Part shown: one piece after another, positions 51,668 to 58,884 of the stretch
Position numbering within the stretch: position 1 is the stretch's first letter
Layout: each line of letters begins with the position of its first letter
DNA from: CAKSQF01 sp964582375
Lineage (GTDB): Bacteria; Bacillota; Clostridia; Oscillospirales; CAG-272
Length of the DNA stretch: 61,390 nucleotides
Direction: 5' to 3'
Assembly: GCA_964582375.1 (NCBI GenBank)
Contig: CAZORL010000008.1
Coordinates: 1-61,390 of the forward strand
Made by a program: the position numbers and the translations under genes
Notes under the pieces: model-generated
The model's database searches: none
What the model was told of the DNA's origin: nothing
The model's input: only the letters and a program-made list of their open reading frames with translations

Positions 51668-52392
51668 TTACCGCTCGGGACGCCTTGCGAGTTCCGATTG
51701 TTTTTTTAATTTCTCGGAAATCAGCTCTCTGAAGCGATCGGGTACGCAGGATCTGATCCTTGCGAGATTGACCGTCGAGACCTTGCGCCATCCTGCCGTG
51801 ATCACCCTGAACTTGTCATTCTTTTCGGAATATTCAAGCTTTACGGGTCGGCATCTGACGAACATGTTATCTCCGTGACGGTCGGTCATCTCGAATTTGA
51901 TCTGTCCGCTCGTGCGCACGGCATCAAGCACCACTCTGAATTTTCTTATGTATTCTTCATCCTCAAAAGGATCGCCGTCTCCGTATTTATCGTAGATCAG
52001 GTAATCATCGGGGGCGAAAAGCCATAAAAGCGCCGTACTCGGAAATATCAACACTCTCCGCTCTTCGATAGAAGATGCGTCTCCCCACCTTTTCGCAAAC
52101 GATGATGCCTGCCTCGCTGTATTACTTGAGCTTTTTGCCTTCCACGCATTGTAGAGAGGATTGTGGCCTACCGTGAGACTGTCGATGGATATAAAGACAT
52201 TTTGCCGTCCTGCGTGCGAGTAAAGCTCATGTGATCGCCAAGCCGGCTTTCGAGTCTGCGCCGCTCATCGTCATAAGAGCGTGCACTTTTGTCGGTGTAA
52301 TCCTCGCAACTTTTGAATCCGTAAACATAAAACTCGCGCATGTAGGTGCGGATCTTCTCAAAATTTTTGATAAGCTCATTGTAGCTCGACAC
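51668..52392 (-). pseudogene. Mosaic remnant of two WYL-type regulators
   Basis: Reading the minus strand in three frames gives pieces of two proteins. Piece A starts at GTG 52392 with AAAGGAG before it (SSYNELIKNFEKIRTYMREF). A one-base loss in the A-run near 52200 breaks it after GDHMSFTRTQDGK, and it continues in another frame as NVFISIDSLTVGHNPLYNAWKAKS. After an apparent internal deletion a further frame gives YSEAGIIVCEKVGRRIFYRRAE. Piece B then begins (DDYLIYDKYGDGDPFEDEEY ... PVKLEYSEKNDKFRV). Both match, from memory, distinct WYL regulator types often adjacent in Clostridia. C-terminal WYL parts are lost. Confidence 0.75.
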
Positions 52393-52506
52393 GGCACTGC
52401 TCCTTTCATCATTTTTATCGTAGCGATCCTAACTTAAAAATCGGCGGAAGTTCCCTACACGAAACAGATTATATCCGTCTTTGTCGGACAAATAATGTCA
52501 ATGCAA

Positions 52507-52540
52507 TTTTGCACCTTGCTTATTACAACAAGGTGCAAAA
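52507..52540 (-). terminator. Terminator of the flavin-reductase gene
   Basis: TTTTGCACCTTG pairs with CAAGGTGCAAAA around a 10-base loop, directly after the stop codon. Confidence 0.82.
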
Positions 52541-52545
52541 AATTA

Positions 52546-53475
52546 TCATGCCTTTTTGTTCTTTTCCTTGGCGCGTTTGTCTTGTATGATCTGCATATGC
52601 TCGGCAGTCACAAGCTCGACGCCGTTTTCCTTTGCCCAATCGACACAGCCCTTGAGTACGAGCGGAAGGAAGACTCTCGGGACGCCGAGGACGGTTTTCA
52701 GGGCATCGTCGGTGAATTTGACCTTATCATCCGCACGATCGGCAGCGTAGCGAACCGATTCGAGCGACGCCTGTCTCATTTGAAGCAGTTCGGCGCGCAT
52801 TCTCGTTTTTCTGTGAAACCAGAAATTTTTCGAATCGCGATAGCCGTAATCGACCGGAAGCGGCGGGAAATCCTTTGCACGCACGCCGTTTATGATCGCA
52901 TCGCTGTATTTTTTCTTCATGAGGATCTTATCGACGCGAAGGATAAAATGCGCACCGAACTTGCTCGTAATTCCGTTAAAATCGTGATACGGACCATCGT
53001 ATCCGTCCAAATTTCCGGGGAGATCTTTGTCAGCTCCGTCAAGCTCGCGCATCCATGTGCATTCGATCGCCTCGATGGCATCGGTGAGTACCATCGGTCT
53101 TGCCTCTCCCGTTTCCTCCTCGATCATGCTCTTCTCAAGCTTGAAGTTGCATTTTGGCATCTTGTCCGACGGCTTGTCGCCCGGCCAGGAAAGCTTGACC
53201 GCCTCCTTGAAGGTTGAGGGCTTGTCATCGATGAAATTAAGTGCACATTTGCCGTTTCGCAGGATGTTTTGAGCGGTGTTTGAGGAATTGCGACAGCAAA
53301 GGAGCATCGCATAGTAATCCTTTCCGGCGACATAGTATGGCTGTACCAGCGAGTACGGTCCGAGATTTGTACTGCCGTCCTCACAAAGCGTGCTGATTAT
53401 AACGGTCGGCATCGGGAAATAAAGGGATGTCTGATAGAAATTGTCCACTATCCTGAGATTTTCAAAGCTGCTCAT
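52546..53475 (-). CDS. Flavin reductase-like protein fused to a PCP_red-like C-terminal domain
   Basis: A 309-residue protein. The N-terminal two thirds resemble flavin reductase/FMN-binding split-barrel proteins (FPMPTVIISTLCEDGSTNLGPYS, CRNSSNTAQNI, KCALNFIDD). The last 55 residues (FTDDALKTVLGVPRVFLPLVLKGCVDWAKENGVELVTAEHM) look like the small PCP_red domain known from protochlorophyllide reductase and other fusions. Likely an FMN-dependent reductase; substrate unknown. AAGGAG before the ATG. Confidence 0.8.
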   Translation of the reverse strand: MSSFENLRIVDNFYQTSLYFPMPTVIISTLCEDGSTNLGPYSLVQPYYVAGKDYYAMLLCCRNSSNTAQNILRNGKCALNFIDDKPSTFKEAVKLSWPGDKPSDKMPKCNFKLEKSMIEEETGEARPMVLTDAIEAIECTWMRELDGADKDLPGNLDGYDGPYHDFNGITSKFGAHFILRVDKILMKKKYSDAIINGVRAKDFPPLPVDYGYRDSKNFWFHRKTRMRAELLQMRQASLESVRYAADRADDKVKFTDDALKTVLGVPRVFLPLVLKGCVDWAKENGVELVTAEHMQIIQDKRAKEKNKKA

Positions 53476-53756
53476 GATTTTTCTCCTTGAATTGGTTTAT
53501 AATGGTTGTTATTTTTGTCCTTCGTCTTTTCAACAAGCTTGTCAAAATCGCTCTGATGCGATCTGTCAAGTGACTTGACGTGTACCTTCGAGTTGAACTG
53601 TCCGGAATTTTCGGACGGTCGTCCAACAAACGGGCAGATCTTCCTCGTGTGAGGGACATCGCAAACAAGTTCGGCTACCCCACCCTGACAAGGGGTGATG
53701 TTCGGCGGACGTTGTATAATAGATCGACCGACCAAACACCCAAATCACGCCAATTC
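53476..53756. other. Unassigned intergenic region with inverted repeats
   Basis: About 280 bases lacking a recognised gene. It has GTCAAGT-G-ACTTGAC (53565-53579), a CGGAATTTTCGG-type stem near 53608, a CACCC/GGGTG stem near 53680, and a TTGTATAAT -10-like box at 53712. ORFs on both strands lack ribosome sites. Confidence 0.5.
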
Positions 53757-55013
53757 CTAATTCGCCCTCTCCCCTATTCCGAGGACCCTGTCGAGCATCA
53801 CGAGCGTTTCATTGTTTCGGACGTATTTTTTGATCTCGTTCCTGACCGAGATCTTCAGCTCATCGCAGGTTGCGGCACAAAGGGCTGACATTACGAGCAC
53901 CGATCGTTCGGATATTGCGGCATCGCGAGGCACGAGAAAGAGCCATTTTTCGGCAAACGGTTCATACACCGTCGGATATTTCGACCCCTCTTTATCGGTG
54001 GGGATGGGTGCGATCGACCACTGATCGCTCATTTTCGACAGCTTTTTCGCATCCGACATTTTGCCGATATAGAATGCACATTCGCCGTTTATGAAGGCAC
54101 TCGGATCATCGGCAGTCGAGAATTTGTCTCCGATCGATTCTCGCATCGAGTAAATAATTTCGGCAATATCGTCATCCGCCTCCCTCGGGTCGCCGTTTTT
54201 ATCGAATATCTCATCATACGCTTGCCCACAGGAGAAGGGCACAAGCAGATCGAGCGACAGGCACGACGAGATCCCGCCCTGTGCGGAAAGTGTCGAGAGC
54301 ATATCGAGCGTCCATTTGCCGCTGTTTACCGCAGATTTTATGTCTGCGGTGACCATTTGGGTGTTGTAATAGACGCAGAGCATCGATTCGGGGTCAAGAA
54401 GTGCATCACCGTAGACGCTGTAGCAATCGCCCTTATTATAAAGCTCAGTGATGCCTCTGTCAAAATAATAGGCGGTCTTGTCAAAAAAAGCGGTCTGCGA
54501 CAGGTTCAGCACGAGATCCTCTTTGACAAGCTCCTCTGCGAGGGCGGCAGGAACGACGAGCAGATCGGCTGTATAGGCATAATTTTTGATATTTTCGGCA
54601 AGCGTGGGCGCAAGCTCGTCGTATTCGAGCTTGTAGGATGCGATCTTGAGATTATACTTTTCGGACACGGCGTTGATACGCTCGACAGATGCGGAATAGG
54701 TCGGTCGTTCCTCGCTCTGCCAGATCGGATTCTTTCCGACATTATCGCCCGTGACGGTCGCAATCAAAAATATATCGCCCTCTCCGGGAAGATCGGCAAA
54801 CTGTGCAAGCGCAGTCTTTGGGTCAAGTCCGACAGCAGGGCTGTAGTGACTTCCGGTTGCGGCTGTGACGCTTTCTTTGGTATATGGCGGTGCGGTCAGC
54901 GACGGAGCTTTTGTATCTCCCGTGAGGCTCACCTCGCTCATAAATGCCGAGCAGGAGGTCAGCGTCAAGGAGAGTGCGACAGACAGTACCGCGAAAGAGA
55001 TGATATGTTTCAT
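53757..55013 (-). CDS. Extracellular solute-binding-like lipoprotein (orphan)
   Basis: A 418-residue exported lipoprotein with lipobox LTSC (Cys at about 21), then a short linker and a periplasmic-binding-type fold. DLLVVPAALAEELV, MLCVYYNTQMV, WTLDMLSTLSAQGG and AFINGECAFYIGKMSDAKKL resemble family 1 sugar-binding proteins. No permease or ATPase gene is next to it, so it may feed another transporter or act as a sensor. The AAAGGA site is about ten bases from the ATG. Confidence 0.8.
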   Translation of the reverse strand: MKHIISFAVLSVALSLTLTSCSAFMSEVSLTGDTKAPSLTAPPYTKESVTAATGSHYSPAVGLDPKTALAQFADLPGEGDIFLIATVTGDNVGKNPIWQSEERPTYSASVERINAVSEKYNLKIASYKLEYDELAPTLAENIKNYAYTADLLVVPAALAEELVKEDLVLNLSQTAFFDKTAYYFDRGITELYNKGDCYSVYGDALLDPESMLCVYYNTQMVTADIKSAVNSGKWTLDMLSTLSAQGGISSCLSLDLLVPFSCGQAYDEIFDKNGDPREADDDIAEIIYSMRESIGDKFSTADDPSAFINGECAFYIGKMSDAKKLSKMSDQWSIAPIPTDKEGSKYPTVYEPFAEKWLFLVPRDAAISERSVLVMSALCAATCDELKISVRNEIKKYVRNNETLVMLDRVLGIGERAN

Positions 55014-55134
55014 TTATCGGTGTCCTTTCGGAATGGTTATGATAATGATGATGATCCGAGGTCATTTTACAGATTACAGCAAATGATCGAAAAAGTCCGG
55101 GAAATATGAGAAGAAATATATAAAATATAAATTA

Positions 55135-55262
55135 AAACACCGTCAAGACGAGCAAAGCGAGTCCAAGTACCGAGGGAAGCTGTCAAAATCGCAGATTTTG
55201 ACGAGCGGCGATAGGCGCGTGTTCACCGTAATCGCTCCGTGCGACACGGAGTGATTACGGTT
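55135..55262. repeat. Intergenic palindromic segment
   Basis: Contains GTCAAAATC-GCA-GATTTTGAC and, at 55228-55262, a long stem of CCGTAATC-CTCCGTG with its complement. The first part (AAGCTGTC...GACGAGCGG) resembles dispersed gut-Clostridia intergenic elements. No gene is seen. Confidence 0.5.
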
Positions 55263-55301
55263 ATTATAGCCCAAAAATGTGAATAAATCAACCCTTCTTG
55301 C

Positions 55302-56366
55302 CTATTCTTGCGATTTAAGGCGGCGGCGGATGCGGTTGATGTGGCGTTCGAGATCGCCGCTCGAAATAAGCTCGGCAAGCAGATACTGATCGAGAGTCGG
55401 CAGATTGCAGGGGGCGATCTCGCAGGCGGCAAGGGCAGCAGGAACAAGCTCTTTCGGAACGACCGCATAGCCTGCTCTGATTGCCGGGGAGATGGTCTTT
55501 GAAAAGCTGTTTATATAGATCACGCGCTCGGGTGAGGCTGAAAAGAGCGTGTCCGACGGACGCCCGGATCTGCACAGCTCCGAGCCGAAATCGTCCTCGA
55601 TGAGCATGCGATCACCGATCTGCGCCCACTCGGTATACTCCTGACGCTTGGAGGCTGATGCGCTGATACCGCTCGGGTAGCTGTAATAGGGCGTAACATG
55701 GAGAAGGTCTGCGTCAAGCAAGGACAGGACAAATCCGTCGATGCCGTTTTTGCCGAGGCTTGCCTTGATCGGCTCGATACCGAGTGCACGATAGGTGCTC
55801 TCGATCCTGTCATATGACGGATCTTCAATGGCGTACCTTTTGTCGCGACCGCAGAGCAGGACGGTGAAGTAATAAAGCGATCTTGCACCCGAACCGACAA
55901 ATATCTGCGACGGCTCGACGCGAATGTCTCGGACTCGAGCCAAATAGTCGGAGATCGCCTTGCGAAGGCAGAGAAGTCCGTTGTCATCCGAGGGCAAGAG
56001 CACTCTGTCGCCCTGTTCGCTTAAAACATGCCTTGCGGTCTTTGCATAGACCGAGGTCGGGAATCCGCTCTCCATTGCTATCAGTCTGCCCTCATAGCTG
56101 TCGGTGCTCGGGGCATGATATGTCGTGGGGCGGCTGTTTTCGCCTTGATAGGTGACATAAGATCCGCTTCGCTCGCGAGTGACTATATATCCCTCATCGA
56201 CGAGCAGTTCGAGCGCATGGACTACCGTTATTATGCTGACACCGAGCAGATCTGCAAGGACGCGTTTGGATGGCAGCTTGCTTTTCGGTGGATAGACACC
56301 CATCACTATCTGCCCCTTTATTTTGTCATAGACAGTCATATAAAGCGGTGATTTCGTGGTTTTCAT
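55302..56366 (-). CDS. MocR-like GntR/aminotransferase regulator, C-terminally short
   Basis: A 354-residue regulator. An N-terminal GntR winged helix (about 5-70, LPSKRVLADLLGVSIITVVHALELLVDEGYI) is joined to a fold-type I aminotransferase domain. The PLP lysine is about K290 (INSFSKTISPAIRAGY). Usual MocR proteins have about 450-500 residues. This one stops at LERHINRIRRRLKSQE and lacks the roughly 100-residue small C-terminal subdomain, with no continuation in other frames. It may be a natural short form or a truncation. AAGGAAG before the ATG at 56366. Confidence 0.82.
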   Translation of the reverse strand: MKTTKSPLYMTVYDKIKGQIVMGVYPPKSKLPSKRVLADLLGVSIITVVHALELLVDEGYIVTRERSGSYVTYQGENSRPTTYHAPSTDSYEGRLIAMESGFPTSVYAKTARHVLSEQGDRVLLPSDDNGLLCLRKAISDYLARVRDIRVEPSQIFVGSGARSLYYFTVLLCGRDKRYAIEDPSYDRIESTYRALGIEPIKASLGKNGIDGFVLSLLDADLLHVTPYYSYPSGISASASKRQEYTEWAQIGDRMLIEDDFGSELCRSGRPSDTLFSASPERVIYINSFSKTISPAIRAGYAVVPKELVPAALAACEIAPCNLPTLDQYLLAELISSGDLERHINRIRRRLKSQE

Positions 56367-56453
56367 TTGCGTTTCTTCCTTTTCTGCGTTTATTATGTGT
56401 TTAGCTGATCGTAGAGGTGATGAAGCGGCGATATCGGAAACAACCCTTGCCAA

Positions 56454-56691
56454 GGACTACCTTCGTGGGTGAAGGATGATTAGTTCGTGTTTTTGTAAAG
56501 ATCCGTGTAATCATTATTTTCTCGGAAGGGGAGGGTTGTTTGTTTTGTTTGTCGATTTATTGTTCATCGAAATTTGTTTGCCACGAGCGATCGATGATCG
56601 CCCATACACTGATAAAATTCTAATATTATTTCACATATTTATTGTTTTATGTTGCCGAAACAAACGCTGCCGATATATCAATATCCGACGC
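56454..56691. other. AT-rich intergenic gap
   Basis: About 240 bases between the D,D-carboxypeptidase end and the MocR-like gene. I see no gene, promoter or stable hairpin here. Confidence 0.5.
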
Positions 56692-57720
56692 CTAATTTTG
56701 ATCTTTTATCGCATCAAAAAGTGTTGTGACATCGTCAAATCTCAAAAAAACGCTCTCACTGCCAAAGACTGCCGCGATGATCACTCTGCCGTCTTTCCTT
56801 GCCGCCGCGACAAGACAATATCCGGCACGGCTCGTAAATCCCGTCTTAAGCCCGATCACCTCGGGGCGATAATATTTCGAGCTTTCGTCAACGAGCAGAT
56901 TTGTATTTTTCAAGGAAAGATTTTCTCCGCCCTCGATCTTCAGATCGACCGAGGCTGTCGAGCAAATGCGGACTATCAGCTCGGACTCAAGCGACATTTT
57001 TGCGATCTTGATCATATCGGCAGGGGTGGTATAATGACCGTTGTCATGATATCCGTCCGGATTTGTGAAGTGACTGCCGATCAGTCCCTTCCGCACCGCA
57101 TACTCGTTCATGCGTTCGACAAAGACATCGACCGCACGCCGACCCGAGAGATCGTCCTGCCCGACGATCGCCCTTCCGCAAGCCGCCGCGAGTGCGTATG
57201 CGGCATCATTGCCGCTGGGGAGGAGCATGGCATAGATCAGCCCCTCGACATTCGTGCGCATGCCTTTTTTGAGCCCTGCCTTTGACGAATCGGCGGCGAT
57301 CAGAGAGATCTCGTCACCGACGGTCACGGGGGCGTCGGGTGAGAGATAATTCAGTGCAACAAGTACCGTCCAAAGCTTGGTCAGCGATGAAGGATAGACC
57401 CTGTCGTCAATGGCTCCTTTGCTCCAGACCAGACTGTCCGTGCTGACATCATACAAAAAGGCATGCTCGGCGGAGATTGACAGTTCGGACGGGACAACGA
57501 CGGTCGGCAAGCTCACATCATCAGAGGTCGTCGGTGTGCCCGTTGTTGTTTGAGGCGGCACCGTTGTCGGCGGTACTGTTGTCTGCGGTACTGTTGTTTG
57601 TGTCGTTTGATATTTTTCCCTTTCGAGGCGATCGCGTTTATTTTCGCAAACGATCGCTGTAAAACATATCAGGATCGAAAGAGCCGAAATGCAGACGATC
57701 GGTAGGATATATTTTTTCAT
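56692..57720 (-). CDS. D-alanyl-D-alanine carboxypeptidase (PBP5/DacA family, S11)
   Basis: A 342-residue membrane-attached peptidase that trims the terminal D-Ala of peptidoglycan stem peptides. One N-terminal helix (about 5-25) and a Thr/Pro/Gln linker (TTVPQTTVPPTTVPP) lead to the S11 domain. Active-site motifs are SLTK (112-115), SGN (169-171) and KTG (292-294). It lacks the C-terminal amphipathic domain of PBP5 and is held by the N-terminal helix instead. Confidence 0.94.
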   Translation of the reverse strand: MKKYILPIVCISALSILICFTAIVCENKRDRLEREKYQTTQTTVPQTTVPPTTVPPQTTTGTPTTSDDVSLPTVVVPSELSISAEHAFLYDVSTDSLVWSKGAIDDRVYPSSLTKLWTVLVALNYLSPDAPVTVGDEISLIAADSSKAGLKKGMRTNVEGLIYAMLLPSGNDAAYALAAACGRAIVGQDDLSGRRAVDVFVERMNEYAVRKGLIGSHFTNPDGYHDNGHYTTPADMIKIAKMSLESELIVRICSTASVDLKIEGGENLSLKNTNLLVDESSKYYRPEVIGLKTGFTSRAGYCLVAAARKDGRVIIAAVFGSESVFLRFDDVTTLFDAIKDQN

Positions 57721-57755
57721 CGGTTAAGATCCTTCATGGATTTATCGTTCATTTG

Positions 57756-57784
57756 ATTTTATCACTTTTTTTCCCTCTTGTCAA
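57756..57784 (-). promoter_or_regulatory. Promoter of the D,D-carboxypeptidase gene
   Basis: Minus strand TTGACA (57779-57784), 17 bp, TAAAAT (57756-57761) with a GTGA before the -10 box. Confidence 0.85.
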
Positions 57785-57855
57785 TACAAATCGACAAAAA
57801 GTAACACATGGCGGTGACAATATTAAAAAAAGATGAAAAATTTCGGGAAAAACTA

Positions 57856-57884
57856 TTGAATAAAGCCGAAAGTTCTGCTATAAT
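57856..57884 (+). promoter_or_regulatory. Promoter of the isomerase-rhamnosidase operon
   Basis: TTGAAT (57856-57861), 17 bp, TATAAT (57879-57884) with TGC before it. Confidence 0.85.
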
Positions 57885-57905
57885 TAATACACAGCATTAT
57901 GTACG

Positions 57906-57946
57906 AAAGGAAGCTTTCGCCAAAGCGAAAGCAGTGTTATTAATCA
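57906..57946 (+). promoter_or_regulatory. Hairpin between the ribosome site and the start codon
   Basis: AAAGGAAG at 57906 is about 33 bases from the only good ATG. Between them GCTTTCGC-CAAA-GCGAAAGC folds into an 8-bp stem, which would bring the two closer. No nearer ribosome site is visible. Confidence 0.6.
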
Positions 57947-58854
57947 TGAAAATAGGACTTTCAAGCTACAGTTTGAACGCAAACATCAAAAGCGGCAAAA
58001 TGAACGTTCTCGATGCCATGCGTTTTGCCAAGGAAAAGGGGGCGGAGCATTTTGAGATCGTCCCGATCGGCTACGCATTCTACAATTTCGAGAGCGGCGA
58101 ATTTAACGAAAAGATGATCGCCGATGTAAAAGCTCTCTCTGCGGAGCTTGATCTGCCGCTGTCCAACTATGCGGTCGGCGCGGATCTGATCGACGAGGAT
58201 GTATCTCTTCAAAATGCGGCGATCGAGCGTGCCTGCAGGCAGGTCGATGTCGCGGCAAAGCTCGGTATCAAATTCATGCGGCATGACATATCCTTCCGTC
58301 GCTTTGACTGCCCTGCGCTCGCTTTTGAAAAATATCTGCCGATAGCAGTCCGTGCGGTGCAAAAGATCGCCGACTATGCGGCAGGATACGGCATCACGAC
58401 CTCGACCGAGAACCACGGCTTTTTCTTCAACGGCTCTGATCGAATGATCCGCCTTGTAAATGATGTTGACCGCCCGAATTTCGGTCTGCTGCTCGACTGC
58501 GGCAATTTCATCTGCGTTGACGAAGATCCGCTGATCGCCGTCAAAAAGTGCGCACCCATTGCAAAAATGGTGCATCTCAAGGACTTTTACGTTCGCCGAG
58601 TCGATCTCTCGGGGAGATTTGCATCTCTCGTTGATGCAGGCATCGGGCACTGGTTCTCATCGGGCAGTGGCGAGTATATGCTCCGCGGCTCGATCGTCGG
58701 TCAGGGTGATCTCGATCTTTGGTCAACCGTTGCCGAGCTGAAAAAGGTTGGCTACGACGGATATGTCTCGATCGAATTTGAAGGCATGGAAAACTGCGAG
58801 GATGGCTCTGAGATCGGCATGAGAACCGCAAAACACATGCTGGGGGCACTCTGA
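57946..58854 (+). CDS. Sugar phosphate isomerase/epimerase (xylose isomerase-like TIM barrel)
   Basis: A 302-residue AP_endonuc_2/xylose isomerase-like barrel: MKIGLSSYSLN at the start, metal-binding candidates TSTENHGFFF (about 155), LLLDCGNF (about 182), MVHLKDFYV (about 208) and a final YVSIEFEGMEN. The exact sugar is unknown. It precedes the rhamnosidase by 30 bases, so it may act on released rhamnose or another plant sugar. The frame upstream to 57808 overlaps the promoter and is not used. Confidence 0.85.
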   Translation: MKIGLSSYSLNANIKSGKMNVLDAMRFAKEKGAEHFEIVPIGYAFYNFESGEFNEKMIADVKALSAELDLPLSNYAVGADLIDEDVSLQNAAIERACRQVDVAAKLGIKFMRHDISFRRFDCPALAFEKYLPIAVRAVQKIADYAAGYGITTSTENHGFFFNGSDRMIRLVNDVDRPNFGLLLDCGNFICVDEDPLIAVKKCAPIAKMVHLKDFYVRRVDLSGRFASLVDAGIGHWFSSGSGEYMLRGSIVGQGDLDLWSTVAELKKVGYDGYVSIEFEGMENCEDGSEIGMRTAKHMLGAL

Positions 58855-58884
58855 ACACAAAAAACGGAAAGGAAGATTTTTGAC

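Noticed and set aside
53472..53735. 87-residue gene on the minus strand
   Set aside because: No ribosome site, overlaps the next gene's start, and the sequence has no recognisable pattern.
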